DNA of 57,708 bases from Kurthia gibsonii (lineage in GTDB: Bacteria > Bacillota > Bacilli > Bacillales_A > Planococcaceae), in NCBI RefSeq assembly GCF_006539985.1, contig NZ_BJOB01000015.1:1-57708 (forward strand), in the 5' to 3' direction. Positions 35,825 through 44,704 of this stretch are shown here, one piece after another. The notes beneath the pieces were generated by a model. The model was not told the origin of the DNA and ran no database searches. It worked only from the letters and a program-made list of their open reading frames with translations. The number at the start of each line of letters is the position of its first letter. Positions within the stretch are counted from its first letter, which is position 1. The translations under genes and the position numbers were made by a program.

Positions 35825-35843
35825 ATACCTATATGGGGTATAT
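35825..35843 (-). promoter_or_regulatory. CsoR-type operator ahead of copA
   Basis: ATACCTATATGGGGTATAT on plus matches the CsoR pattern (TACC-N-GGGGTAT) and lies 17-35 bases before the copA ATG, downstream of copZ. It suggests a copA-proximal CsoR-controlled promoter. Confidence 0.65.
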
Positions 35844-35892
35844 TTTTCTGTAAGGAATGGGCTGTCTTAATATAAGACAACCCAATATAAAA

Positions 35893-36102
35893 TTATTTTA
35901 CAGTGTAACCTTCTTCTTCAATTACAGCCTTCATATCTTCTACAGAGGCTTGTCTAGGATCATACGTTACTTCAACTAATCCTTGATCCAATGTAACGCG
36001 TACAGTTTCGACACCATCAATGGCACCTACACTACTTTCAACTGCTTTTACGCAATGTCCACAAGACATTCCTTCAACATGTAATTGCATTTCTTCTGTC
36101 AT
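35893..36102 (-). CDS. copZ: Copper chaperone CopZ
   Basis: Single HMA-domain Cu(I) chaperone of 69 residues that delivers copper to CopA. The metal motif is GMSCGHC (near residues 10-16) and the EEGY motif is at the C-terminus. ATG 36102 has AAGGAG nine bases upstream; the alternative TTG 36108 is only three bases away from it. Thirteen bases separate it from csoR, so the two are cotranscribed. Confidence 0.95.
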   Translation of the reverse strand: MTEEMQLHVEGMSCGHCVKAVESSVGAIDGVETVRVTLDQGLVEVTYDPRQASVEDMKAVIEEEGYTVK

Positions 36103-36115
36103 ATTCAAGCACTCC

Positions 36116-36433
36116 TTATTTTTTCATTAATTTTTGCATCGTAACGACTAATTCGTCTAGTATTTCTTCGTCACCATTTTGTAGGCGATCTTTAACACAA
36201 CCTTTTAAATGTCCTTCAAATAATACTTTTGCAACAGAGTTTAGTGCAGATTGTGTTGCTGAGAGTTGTGTGATGATATCGTCACAATATACATCTTTTT
36301 CTACCATACCCTTAATTCCACGAATTTGACCTTCAATACGATTCAATCGCGTCACCAGATTTTTCTTAACATGTTCTGGGTGGTGGCTTTTACGCTCTTC
36401 ATTATTTGTGTGACACTCAGGAACAGTTGTCAT
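36116..36433 (-). CDS. csoR: Copper-sensing repressor CsoR
   Basis: All-helical DUF156 repressor of 105 residues that leaves DNA when it binds Cu(I). The Cys-His-Cys copper site is visible: C in DVYCDDI, H and C in EGHLKGC. The DNA-contact helix starts LVTRLNRIEGQIRGIKGMV. ATG 36433 has AGGAGC nine bases upstream; the earlier frame start at 36457 is less likely. An extra cysteine and histidines in the N-terminal tail (PECHTNNEERKSHHPEH) are a feature of some CsoR proteins. Two CsoR-type sites lie upstream. Confidence 0.95.
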   Translation of the reverse strand: MTTVPECHTNNEERKSHHPEHVKKNLVTRLNRIEGQIRGIKGMVEKDVYCDDIITQLSATQSALNSVAKVLFEGHLKGCVKDRLQNGDEEILDELVVTMQKLMKK

Positions 36434-36470
36434 AAAGCATCGCTCCTTTACGTTCATTTGTATGGTTATA

Positions 36471-36499
36471 CTGTAACATACCTATCTGGGGTATGTAAA
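36471..36499 (-). promoter_or_regulatory. CsoR operator-promoter proximal to csoR
   Basis: ATACCTATCTGGGGTATG (36478-36495) lies between a minus-strand -35 TTTACA (36494-36499) and a weak -10 TTACAG (36471-36476), 17-base spacing. Confidence 0.7.
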
Positions 36500-36534
36500 A
36501 TAGAAAGACTATTCTGGTAAGTTACGATATACAT

Positions 36535-36563
36535 ACAATAGCATACGTCATGGGGGTATGCAA
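36535..36563 (-). promoter_or_regulatory. Second, distal CsoR operator-promoter
   Basis: GCATAC...GTATGC (36541-36561, with a run of five G before GTATGC) fills the 17-base spacer between minus-strand -35 TTGCAT (36558-36563) and -10 TATTGT (36535-36540). It points toward csoR, making a tandem promoter. Confidence 0.6.
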
Positions 36564-36809
36564 GGAATGGAAATTAAAAGTTTAAAATTCATAAAATAGT
36601 GGTAAGTATAATTTGTACTAAAATCTTTTGTGAAATAAAATTGTAAATTTCTTGTAAAATATTAAGATGTAACAATATTGATAAACAATTTAATAACAAA
36701 AGATGATATGATAGATGTAAGAAAAAAGCAAATAAAAAACCGTCAAGTATGAAACTTATTTTCTTAAAAATCGTTTTAATTTAATGACAGCAAGGAGAGG
36801 TGTAAGAGT

Positions 36810-36947
36810 ATGAAGAGAGAAGTAGATGTAACGAAAATTATTTCTAACTTATCCAAAATTGGTGTGAAGGCAACTGCAACGAAATCTCGTCTAGAATTAC
36901 TTAAAGCACTCGCGCCGCCGAAAAATAAACCACAAACACATAACTAA
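36810..36947 (+). CDS. Small 45-residue protein of unknown function
   Basis: Short gene with a strong ribosome binding site (CAAGGAGAGGTG, eight bases before ATG) and a promoter and terminator of its own. The peptide is MKREVDVTKIISNLSKIGV followed by KATATKSRLELLKALAPP and a KNKPQTHN tail. It is basic, with two likely amphipathic helices joined by a glycine, no signal peptide and no cysteine. I do not recognise it. It lies between the copper genes and rodA. Confidence 0.65.
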   Translation: MKREVDVTKIISNLSKIGVKATATKSRLELLKALAPPKNKPQTHN

Positions 36948-37000
36948 TTTGATGTGGTGCAGGGCACTTCAAATTAGTTTGTACATATGAAACAATCAAT

Positions 37001-37037
37001 CAGGTATCCTTCTTTAAAAAAGGGTAGCTGGTTTTTT
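37001..37037 (+). terminator. Terminator of the 45-codon gene
   Basis: CAGGTATCCTT (37001-37011) pairs with AAGGGTAGCTG (37020-37030) with one mismatch, followed by six T. Confidence 0.72.
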
Positions 37038-37042
37038 ATTAT

Positions 37043-37094
37043 GAAAAAAACCTGTGACGTTCACATTTGAAGTGTGAATCGTGCACAGGTTTTT
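37043..37094. terminator. Terminator of rodA
   Basis: Long stem AAAACCTGTG-ACGTTCACA (37047-37065) with TGTGAATCGT-GCACAGGTTTT (37073-37094), with one small mismatch, A run on the left and T run on the right. Confidence 0.82.
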
Positions 37095-37096
37095 AA

Positions 37097-38266
37097 TTAA
37101 TCTTCTTTTGTCGTAAACATGTAATCGCCATTATCATTTTGAATGGCAGCCATAATTCCTACAAGTAACATATTGGATACGAGCGAACTACCACCATAAC
37201 TCAGGAAAGGTAGTGTAATACCTGTTACAGGAAGAACCCCCATCGTCATCCCGACATTTTGGAAAATTTGGAATGTCAGCAAGCTGATAATTCCTGCAGT
37301 TAATAACGATGTATATTGCGACTTATTTGATAAGGCAATTTGTACAAATCGATAAAGTAATAAGAATAAAACAATCAATACGAATGAAGCACCGATGAAA
37401 CCGACTTCTTCGCCAATATTAGCAAAAATAAAATCGGTATGTTTTTCAGGTATATAAACATTATTACCTGACAGACCTTTACCAAATTCTTGTCCAGAAC
37501 CGATTGCTAAAATCCCTTTTTGTGTTTGATAGGCAGAATCGCCATAACTAAAAGGGTCAAGCCAACCACGGATACGTGACTGTTGGTGAGGAGATAATTT
37601 TGCCAAAAGATTATTTTGGAAAAAATCATTCATAAAGATATAGATATATGCGACAACTGATACAATCGCAATCGGAACTGCTAAAACAGGAAATAAAATT
37701 TTTTTTGAGATATTTGAGAAAAACAGCATTGGGAAAATCATTGCGAAGTATAGCATAATCATCCCAGTATCTGGTTGCTGATAGACAATTAATGATGGTG
37801 GTAATACAAGCAAACCGATTTTGCCGAGTAATAAGAAATCATGTTTGATTGATTTTACGGGATATCGTTCCGTATGCTTCACAATAATGTAAGCCGTCAA
37901 AATGAGTAAGGCAAACTTTAAAAATTCAGATGGCTGAAATGTCCCAACGAATGGAATTTGATACCAAGACTTCGCGTTATTAATTGGTTTTGCGATACTT
38001 TCAGGTGCTACAATTAATAGTAGTAGCATAACAAATGTGAAGATATACATACCAACACCGAGTGTTTTTAACTTATTAATATCGGTTTGGGCAATCACAA
38101 TCATGACAATAATACCGACTACATAAAAAACAAGCTGTTTAATAACAAAACTTTTTGGGTCGCCGTACTGGTTTGAGCCTGCAACGGCTGTATAAATAAA
38201 TGTACAACTGATTACGCAGAGTACAATTAAAAGCGTCAAAATTTTCCCGTCCACTTTTATTTTCAT
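37097..38266 (-). CDS. rodA: SEDS family peptidoglycan glycosyltransferase, RodA-like
   Basis: Polytopic membrane protein of 389 residues of the FtsW/RodA/SpoVE family, which polymerises lipid II; RodA members act in side-wall growth. SEDS motifs: TFQPSEFLKFALL near residue 113, QQPDTGMIMLY near 162, the extracytoplasmic loop SGNNVYIPEKHTDFIFANIGEEVGF near 267-290 (catalytic-loop region) and the C-terminal GITLPFLSYGGSSL near 352. TAGGAGTTTGCTCA precedes the ATG. It neighbours ddl and murF, which also serve wall growth, but is on the opposite strand. Confidence 0.9.
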   Translation of the reverse strand: MKIKVDGKILTLLIVLCVISCTFIYTAVAGSNQYGDPKSFVIKQLVFYVVGIIVMIVIAQTDINKLKTLGVGMYIFTFVMLLLLIVAPESIAKPINNAKSWYQIPFVGTFQPSEFLKFALLILTAYIIVKHTERYPVKSIKHDFLLLGKIGLLVLPPSLIVYQQPDTGMIMLYFAMIFPMLFFSNISKKILFPVLAVPIAIVSVVAYIYIFMNDFFQNNLLAKLSPHQQSRIRGWLDPFSYGDSAYQTQKGILAIGSGQEFGKGLSGNNVYIPEKHTDFIFANIGEEVGFIGASFVLIVLFLLLYRFVQIALSNKSQYTSLLTAGIISLLTFQIFQNVGMTMGVLPVTGITLPFLSYGGSSLVSNMLLVGIMAAIQNDNGDYMFTTKED

Positions 38267-38498
38267 TGAGCAAACTCCTAACTTATATTAAACTCCAAAG
38301 TTGAAAAGAATATGTATCTACCTTAAAATTCCACAACTTATAACAATTCAAACGAAAAATGTAAAATAACTTTTGGTTTGCAATAACGCTTATTATTGTA
38401 ACACGCTTCATACCAAAGATGTGACGAAAACAGATCACAAATGTTTCATATTTTCGTATTTCATTTTATAATAGATAATGGGGAGAGGGGTGATTGAC

Positions 38499-39260
38499 TT
38501 GTCGAAAAAAATACGCACTGCAGATGATTATATGAGACATTTATATATACATACGAATGAATTGAATCAATTCGTTATTTTTAGTGGGTTGAATTTACAA
38601 GATTTCATTTTTTCAGTCGATCAGCTTGGAAATCTACTGCTTTTAAAAAATATTCAAAATGCAGAAGAAGGTTCTTTTAATATGCATACGCGATTAGCCT
38701 TTGTTGAACAGAATGAGCTAACAAAGTTTTCCAAGCAAATGAGTGATAAAAAAAGCGACTTGTGTTGGATCGATTTTTCCGATGAGAAAAAGTTAAATCT
38801 TTTAACACCACAAGAGCAAGCAGAATTATTATACATTGGGCATAAAAAAGAGCCAATTCGTTCACCATTTTATCATCAGTTACAAAATCGATTTGTTTAT
38901 TTAGAATCAAAAAGCGAGAAGTTTACAAAAGTATATGTACGCGATTTAGAAGAAGTCTCACAAATTGTAACAAGATGGTTCAATCATTTGATTCAGATGA
39001 AAGAACGTTCACTTTCATTTTGGAGAAGAAAGCCACTCTCACGTATCCCGCATTATACGGCGACAGACTATGAACAAATTAGAGAAGATGCAAAAGATGG
39101 TATATTACTATCATTGTATCGTGTTGAGAAACCCAAAGTGGCCTATGTTTTAGAAGTACGTAATGTAGCAGACATTCAATTTCCAGATGAAATTTGGGAT
39201 GATTTAAACGCTATTTTAAAACATGATGCAACAACAACGATTCAAGCAAATATTCACTAA
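38499..39260 (+). CDS. Unrecognised 253-residue protein
   Basis: Soluble, charged protein without signal peptide or membrane helix. TTG 38499 has GAGGGGTG six bases upstream and is favoured; ATG 38478 lacks a ribosome binding site. The N-terminal third is mixed alpha/beta (YIHTNELNQFVIFSGLNLQDFIFSVDQLGNLLLL). A basic patch WRRKPLSRIPHYTATDY is near residue 187. No catalytic motif is evident and I do not recognise the family. It is divergent from rodA and upstream of ddl, with its own terminator. Confidence 0.7.
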   Translation: MSKKIRTADDYMRHLYIHTNELNQFVIFSGLNLQDFIFSVDQLGNLLLLKNIQNAEEGSFNMHTRLAFVEQNELTKFSKQMSDKKSDLCWIDFSDEKKLNLLTPQEQAELLYIGHKKEPIRSPFYHQLQNRFVYLESKSEKFTKVYVRDLEEVSQIVTRWFNHLIQMKERSLSFWRRKPLSRIPHYTATDYEQIREDAKDGILLSLYRVEKPKVAYVLEVRNVADIQFPDEIWDDLNAILKHDATTTIQANIH

Positions 39261-39265
39261 TTAGC

Positions 39266-39306
39266 ATAGAGCATTCCAACGTCTTGAACGACTCGGGATG
39301 CTTTTT
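39266..39306 (+). terminator. Terminator of the unrecognised gene
   Basis: Imperfect stem: AGAGCATTCC (39267-39276 region) with GGGATGCTTTTTT (39293-39305), then T run. Confidence 0.6.
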
Positions 39307-39526
39307 TGGTGAAAAAAATATGAAGAAGGATAACTTTTTACGTTTTTCTGCCCCAATAAATGTTGAGAGTGCTATGATAGAAATGTTATTTTGAAAGCTT
39401 GAAATTTGGGTATATGTTAAAAGGTTCATTCGTGCAACCTTCTAAAATAGAATACGTCTTGTAAAGTTCAAAGATTTTCAGATTCCAGATAAAAAGAAAA
39501 TAATGGAGTATATGGAGGAAGTCAAA

Positions 39527-40594
39527 ATGAAGAAAAAATTGGGTCTTTTATACGGTGGTCAATCAGCAGAGCATGAGGTGTCTTTATCAACAGCAAAAGC
39601 GGTGACACAAGCGCTAAATTATGATCAATACGAGATCGTGCCAATTTATATTACGCGTGAAGGTGAATGGGTGAAAGGAGCTTATTTAACAGCACCTGTA
39701 GAAACAGTAGAAGCATTACAATTCAATCGAGAAAAAGATGCGCAACCACATGACATCTCAAGTTTCTTACTATCACAACAAGAGCGACCTTTTGATATTG
39801 TATTCCCACTACTACATGGTACATACGGAGAAGATGGCACAGTACAAGGATTTTTAGAAGTATTAAACATTCCTTATGTGGGTTGTGGCGTACTTGCTTC
39901 ATCTGCTGGGATGGATAAAGTTGTTATGAAGCAACTATTTGAAATTGCAGGTCTTAAACAAGTTCCTTATGTGTATTTTATTCGTAAAGAATGGCAAAAA
40001 TCACAGCAAGCACTTGTAAAAGAAATGGAAGAAAAATTAACGTATCCAATGTTTGTAAAACCAGCTAATCTTGGTTCAAGTGTCGGTGTTAATAAAGCTT
40101 CAAATCAACAAGAATTAATTGAGGCAATCGATGTAGCTTTCAAATATGATCGTAAAGTCATTATCGAAACAGGCGTGGTTGCACGTGAAGTAGAAATGGC
40201 CGTTCTAGGAAATGATGAACCAAAAGTATCTGTTCCAGGTGAAATCAAGCCTCTAACTGATTTCTATGACTATGATTCAAAATATAAAGATAGTAGTACA
40301 GAATTATTAATTCCAGCACCTGTTTCAGAAGCAGTTAAGCAAAAAATGACGGACATGGCAAAACGTGCATTTAAAGTATTGGACGGAAGTGGTTTAGTAC
40401 GTGCCGATTTCTTTGTAACAGTAGATGATGAAGTATTGATTAACGAAGTGAATACATTACCAGGTTTTACACCTGTAAGTATGTATCCGATTCTGTGGAA
40501 AAATACAGGTCTTTCATATCCAGAATTAATTGAAGCGCTAATCACACTTGGAATTGAGCGTTTTGAAGAGAAACAACAACTTCATTTTCAATAA
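39527..40594 (+). CDS. ddl: D-alanine--D-alanine ligase
   Basis: ATP-grasp ligase of 355 residues that makes D-Ala-D-Ala for the MurF step. Motifs: LLYGGQSAEHEVSLSTA (10-26 region), LLHGTYGEDGTVQG, KPANLGSSVGV near 178 and the magnesium-binding INEVNTLPGFTPVSMYP near 310. ATG 39527 follows GGAGGAAGTCAAA; the earlier ATG at 39503 is part of the leader. murF starts 15 bases downstream, so the two form an operon, as in B. subtilis. Confidence 0.96.
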   Translation: MKKKLGLLYGGQSAEHEVSLSTAKAVTQALNYDQYEIVPIYITREGEWVKGAYLTAPVETVEALQFNREKDAQPHDISSFLLSQQERPFDIVFPLLHGTYGEDGTVQGFLEVLNIPYVGCGVLASSAGMDKVVMKQLFEIAGLKQVPYVYFIRKEWQKSQQALVKEMEEKLTYPMFVKPANLGSSVGVNKASNQQELIEAIDVAFKYDRKVIIETGVVAREVEMAVLGNDEPKVSVPGEIKPLTDFYDYDSKYKDSSTELLIPAPVSEAVKQKMTDMAKRAFKVLDGSGLVRADFFVTVDDEVLINEVNTLPGFTPVSMYPILWKNTGLSYPELIEALITLGIERFEEKQQLHFQ

Positions 40595-40609
40595 GGTGGC
40601 GGAAGTAAA

Positions 40610-41974
40610 ATGAAAAAAACAGTTCAACAAGTAGCTAACTGGTTACAACAAGAGCCTGTGAATGGTCAACAAGAATGGATTACAGGTGTGTCGATTAATA
40701 CACGTACCTTACAACCAGGAGATTTATTCATTCCTTTTAAAGGTGAAAAAACGAACGGGCATCAGTATATTCAACAAGCAATTGAAGCAGGTGCAGCGGC
40801 GACACTTTGGCAAAAAGATGAACCAAATATGCCGACGAATATTCCTGTTATTTTAGTAGATGATGCAGAAGAAGCGTTGCAGCAGATGGCGAAAGCGTAT
40901 CGTGCAGAACATCAAGCAACTTTTATTGGTATTACAGGTTCCAATGGTAAGACTTCAACAAAGGACTTACTTGCTGGGACGCTTATGCCGTATTATAAAG
41001 TTCAAAAAACAGAGGGTAACTTTAATAATCAATTAGGTATGCCTATTACTATTTTATCTTTAGACGAAGATACGGAATTTGCCATTTTAGAGATGGGTAT
41101 GGATGGTTTTGGACAAATCGAGTTTTTAACGAAGCTGGCAAAGCCGCATCATGTCATCATTACAAATATTGGTGAAGCGCATATGAAGGCACTTGGCTCT
41201 CGTGCTGGTATTGCGAAAGCCAAGTTTGAAATCATTCAAGGGCTACAAGAAAATGGACGCTTATTCTTTGATGGTGATGAACCGTTGTTACAAGAGTTAG
41301 TCGCACAAGAAAAAGGACTACAAACTACCTCGTTTGGTTTTGAAAGCACGAATGATTTATACGCAGATCAAATCGAAACGAATGAAAAAGGAAGTCAGTT
41401 TGAAGTGCATGGTCTGTTAAACGGACAGTTTATGATTCCTGTACTCGGTAGCCATCAAGTGAAAAATACAGTAGCAGTTATGGGAGTAGCGCATACAATC
41501 GGTTTGACAGACAATCAAATTCGCACTTCCTTAAAACACGTATCCCTTACAAATATGCGTATGCAGCTTGTAACATGCGGTCCTTTACTCTTCATCAATG
41601 ACGCATACAATGCAGCGCCAACCTCGGTTCGTGCAGCACTTACGTTCATGTCTACCACTCAAATGCGTCCAAATAAATGGATTGTACTTGGTGATATGTT
41701 AGAGCTTGGCGAACAAGAAGAACAATATCATCATGATTTAATCGAATCAATTGATTTTGATGAGATTCAAACAATTTGTCTATATGGCTCTCGTATGAAA
41801 GTTTTATATGAAGCAATTCAGACGCAATATCCATCTGTAGATGTTGTTTGGTCTGAACAAGCATATGAGCCAATTATTCAAAAAATTGAACAACAGACTG
41901 ATGAAAAAACGATGATTCTTTTAAAAGGCTCTCGTGGCATGGCACTTGAGACAATTCTAAAGCACTTCCAATAA
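40610..41974 (+). CDS. murF: UDP-N-acetylmuramoyl-tripeptide--D-alanyl-D-alanine ligase
   Basis: Mur ligase of 454 residues adding D-Ala-D-Ala to the UDP-MurNAc tripeptide, the last cytosolic step of precursor synthesis. The ATP loop is GITGSNGKTSTKDL near residue 108; later Mur motifs are TEGNFNNQLGMP (near 137), NIGEAHMKALGS (near 187) and NDAYNAAPTSVRAAL (near 326). AAGGTGGCGGAAGTAAA precedes the ATG. Coupled to ddl. Confidence 0.96.
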   Translation: MKKTVQQVANWLQQEPVNGQQEWITGVSINTRTLQPGDLFIPFKGEKTNGHQYIQQAIEAGAAATLWQKDEPNMPTNIPVILVDDAEEALQQMAKAYRAEHQATFIGITGSNGKTSTKDLLAGTLMPYYKVQKTEGNFNNQLGMPITILSLDEDTEFAILEMGMDGFGQIEFLTKLAKPHHVIITNIGEAHMKALGSRAGIAKAKFEIIQGLQENGRLFFDGDEPLLQELVAQEKGLQTTSFGFESTNDLYADQIETNEKGSQFEVHGLLNGQFMIPVLGSHQVKNTVAVMGVAHTIGLTDNQIRTSLKHVSLTNMRMQLVTCGPLLFINDAYNAAPTSVRAALTFMSTTQMRPNKWIVLGDMLELGEQEEQYHHDLIESIDFDEIQTICLYGSRMKVLYEAIQTQYPSVDVVWSEQAYEPIIQKIEQQTDEKTMILLKGSRGMALETILKHFQ

Positions 41975-41985
41975 CATACAGTGAG

Positions 41986-42025
41986 AAAACGACTAATGTG
42001 GGTATAGTACATTAGTCGTTTTTTT
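41986..42025 (+). terminator. Terminator of ddl-murF
   Basis: Stem AAAACGACTAATGT (41986-41999) with ACATTAGTCGTTTT (42009-42022), then more T; it ends just before the esterase ribosome binding site. Confidence 0.85.
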
Positions 42026-42041
42026 AATGGAGGGAGCCTAC

Positions 42042-42770
42042 TTGAAACGAGGAATATTGTTTATTCATGGATTTACGGGGAATACAACAGAAGTGCAACC
42101 TTTAGTGGATTATTTAATGGGAAAACGCTCCGAATGGACATGTTCAGTCGTAACATTAACAGGTCATGGTGAGGCACTCAATTTGAAAGGAGTTAGTTCT
42201 GAACATTGGTTTCGTGATGTTGAAAATGCTTATCGTCTACTTGAAAAACAAGTGGATGAAGTCATTGTCGTAGGTTTTTCAATGGGGGGATTGTTAGCAC
42301 TCTACCTCGGCTTACGTTACCGTGTGAAAAAATTAATTCTTTTAAGTACAGCAGCAAAATTTGTGGATGTAAAAAAATTATTTCTCACATGTAAGGAACT
42401 GATCAAACAAAGAAAGCAGTTAACAACTGCACAGGCACGTTTTTTGCAAGCTGCCATCAACCAGACGCGTCATATGACGGTACCAACAATGAAACATTTT
42501 TTTAAAGTGGTACATACAGTCTTACCGTACCTACATCGAATTCACCAACCAACGATGATTATACAAGGTGAAAAAGATGGTGTTGTACCAAAGGAAGCGG
42601 CATCATTTTTATATGAGCAGATTCAATCGGTTGATAAGCAAATGTATTTTTCAAAAAGTGGTGAACATCATATTTGTTATAGTGACGATCAAAACGAGTG
42701 GTTTGAACGAGTATTTCAATTTATAATAGCCGATAAAAGAAATCAGAATATTATGCCTGATTGTAATTGA
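42042..42770 (+). CDS. Alpha/beta hydrolase (Est30-like carboxylesterase)
   Basis: Serine hydrolase of 242 residues. The oxyanion HGFTG motif is near residue 10, nucleophile GFSMGG near 86-91, catalytic aspartate in GEKDGVVP near 190 and histidine in GEHHICYSD near 219. It resembles Geobacillus Est30 and B. subtilis YvaK-type carboxylesterases. TTG 42042, with GGAGGGAG seven bases upstream, is favoured over ATG 42027, which lies inside that Shine-Dalgarno. Physiological substrate unknown. Confidence 0.85.
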   Translation: MKRGILFIHGFTGNTTEVQPLVDYLMGKRSEWTCSVVTLTGHGEALNLKGVSSEHWFRDVENAYRLLEKQVDEVIVVGFSMGGLLALYLGLRYRVKKLILLSTAAKFVDVKKLFLTCKELIKQRKQLTTAQARFLQAAINQTRHMTVPTMKHFFKVVHTVLPYLHRIHQPTMIIQGEKDGVVPKEAASFLYEQIQSVDKQMYFSKSGEHHICYSDDQNEWFERVFQFIIADKRNQNIMPDCN

Positions 42771-43078
42771 TTGCATACAAGTCTATGTCGTGTTAGAATG
42801 ATTAGAGCAATGGATACATTTTATATGAAGACTCTCCATACATTGATGAGAGAGTACTTTTTTTTTGAACATTACGGTCGATTCTATATTACCGTTAAAA
42901 AGCGTAGAATTGAACCGCTCGGCAAAGACCGGGCTTTATTTTATCTAAAGTTACTCTGCATTCCACAGAGATATAATAGTTAAGGAATTTTCCTAACATG
43001 AGGCTCGATTTGCCCTAGTTTTCATCTGAAAATGTAACCATTTGTCAAATTCAAACACGAAAAAGGAGAATGAGAAGT
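42771..43078 (+). other. Long leader region of cshA
   Basis: This 308-base stretch holds a terminator for the esterase gene (42829-42866), then GC-rich imperfect hairpins (about 42880-42945) and a probable cshA promoter with -10 TATAAT near 42970 preceded by the short palindrome CTCTG/CAGAG. About 100 bases of untranslated leader would precede cshA. An open frame at 42771-42983 lacks a ribosome binding site and is not taken as a gene. Confidence 0.45.
42829..42866 (+). terminator. Terminator of the esterase gene
   Basis: ACTCTC (42831-42836) pairs with GAGAGT (42850-42855), loop of 13, then an eight-T run. Confidence 0.6.
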
Positions 43079-44653
43079 TTGACAAATTTTTCAGAACTAA
43101 ATATTAGCGAATTAACATTAAAATCCCTAGAACGCATGGGATTCGAATCAGCAACACCAATCCAAGAAGGTACAATTCCACTAGCAATTGCAGGCAACGA
43201 TATCATCGGACAAGCACAAACTGGTACTGGTAAAACAGTAGCATTTGGTGTACCACTAATCGAAAAAATTGACCCTAAAAATCAAGCAATTCAAGCATTA
43301 GTAATTGCCCCTACACGCGAATTAGCCATCCAATGCTCAGAAGAAATCTACAAAATTGGTCACGGTAAACGTGCTCGTATTCTTTCTGTATACGGTGGAC
43401 AAGACATTAGCCGCCAAATTCGTGCATTAAAAAATAAACCACAAATTATCGTAGGTACTCCAGGACGTATTTTAGACCACATTAAACGTCGTACGCTTAA
43501 ACTAGAAAACGTTGAAACGTTAGTATTAGATGAAGCAGACGAAATGTTAAACATGGGATTCATTGAGGATATCAATGCAATTCTTGAAAACGTACCGGCT
43601 GAGCGCCAAACACTTTTATTCTCAGCAACAATGCCTCCAGCAATTCGTAAAATTGCAGATACATTCATGACTGAGCCAGAAAGCGTAAAAATTAAAGCAA
43701 AAGAATTAACAGTGGATAACATTGAACAATTCTTCGTAAAAGCACAGGAACGCGAAAAATTCGACGTTCTATCTCGTTTATTAAACGTACACCAACCAGA
43801 ACTTGCAATCGTATTTGGTCGTACAAAACGTCGTGTAGATGAATTATCTCACGCATTAAGCATTCGCGGTTACCTTGCTGAAGGTATTCACGGTGACTTA
43901 TCTCAAGCAAAACGTCTTTCTGTATTACGTCAATTCAAAGAAAATAAAATTGATGTATTAGTAGCAACAGACGTAGCAGCTCGTGGTTTAGATATTTCAG
44001 GTGTAACACACGTTTACAACTTTGATATTCCACAAGATCCAGAATCATACGTTCACCGTATTGGTCGTACAGGTCGTGCTGGTAAATCAGGTATGGCAGT
44101 TACATTCGTAACACCTCGTGAAATGGGTTACTTACGTATCGTTGAAGAAACAACGAAAAAACGTATGACACCTTTAAAACCACCTACTGCTGATGAAGCT
44201 TTAGTAGGACAAAAGAAATTAGCTGTTGAACAATTACAAGAGTTAGTTAATAAAAATAATGCGAGTGGTTACCGCAGTATGGCTGAAGACTTATTAGCTA
44301 CAAATGATGCAATTGATTTAGTTGCAGCAGCTCTTAAATCATTAACGAACGAGCCAGATGATACACCAATCCAAATTTCTGAAGAGCGTCCATTACCAAT
44401 GCGTCGCGGCGGCGGAAATGGTGGCGGTTCACGTGGTGGACGTAGCGGCGGTGGATACCGTGGTGGTTCACGTAGTGGCGGTTCACGCGGTGGAGATCGT
44501 CGTGGTGGCTCACGTAGTGGCGGTGGAGATCGTCGCGGTGGTTCACGCGGTGAACGTTCTTCAAGCGAACGTCGTGATGGTGGTTCACGTGGCGGAGATC
44601 GTCGTCGTGATAACCGTGGTGGCGAACGTCGTCGTCGCTCAAGCGAAGATTAA
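43079..44653 (+). CDS. cshA: DEAD-box RNA helicase CshA
   Basis: ATP-dependent RNA helicase of about 524 residues, linked to RNA decay, ribosome assembly and cold growth. Motifs: Q motif near 22, AQTGTGKT (I), PTRELA (Ia), DEAD (II), SAT (III), [10 protein letters not shown] (V), [10 protein letters not shown] (VI). After a region at about 385-430 comes an unusually long arginine/glycine tail (about 435-524) of RGG, SGG and RRGG repeats that would bind RNA. TTG 43079 with AAAGGAGA nine bases upstream is preferred over ATG 43070. Its terminator follows. Confidence 0.93.
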   Translation: MTNFSELNISELTLKSLERMGFESATPIQEGTIPLAIAGNDIIGQAQTGTGKTVAFGVPLIEKIDPKNQAIQALVIAPTRELAIQCSEEIYKIGHGKRARILSVYGGQDISRQIRALKNKPQIIVGTPGRILDHIKRRTLKLENVETLVLDEADEMLNMGFIEDINAILENVPAERQTLLFSATMPPAIRKIADTFMTEPESVKIKAKELTVDNIEQFFVKAQEREKFDVLSRLLNVHQPELAIVFGRTKRRVDELSHALSIRGYLAEGIHGDLSQAKRLSVLRQFKENKIDVLVATDVAARGLDISGVTHVYNFDIPQDPESYVHRIGRTGRAGKSGMAVTFVTPREMGYLRIVEETTKKRMTPLKPPTADEALVGQKKLAVEQLQELVNKNNASGYRSMAEDLLATNDAIDLVAAALKSLTNEPDDTPIQISEERPLPMRRGGGNGGGSRGGRSGGGYRGGSRSGGSRGGDRRGGSRSGGGDRRGGSRGERSSSERRDGGSRGGDRRRDNRGGERRRRSSED

Positions 44654-44663
44654 TCAACATATA

Positions 44664-44704
44664 CAACTCATGAATGGCTTTCGAGCGATTCATGAGTTTT
44701 TTTA
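44664..44704 (+). terminator. Terminator of cshA
   Basis: Stem AACTCATGAAT (44665-44675) with ATTCATGAGTT (44688-44698), then a T run. Confidence 0.86.

Larger units (their letters stand above)
36434..36809. other. Gene-free stretch with CsoR operators and a promoter for a small gene
   Basis: This 376-base intergenic region holds two CsoR-type sites with leftward promoters (36471-36563) and a plus-strand promoter candidate TTGTAA (36641-36646), 16 bases, TAAGAT (36663-36668) for the 45-codon gene. I see nothing in the remaining AT-rich part. Confidence 0.55.

Noticed and set aside
36541-36561. Third CsoR-type site as an operator of the 45-codon gene
   Set aside because: It lies in the spacer of a leftward promoter and about 250 bases before the small gene, which has a nearer promoter candidate; control of csoR is more likely.
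42771-42983. Open frame of 70 codons before cshA
   Set aside because: It has no ribosome binding site, runs through a terminator T run and codes for an unlikely Phe/Tyr-rich product; treated as leader DNA.
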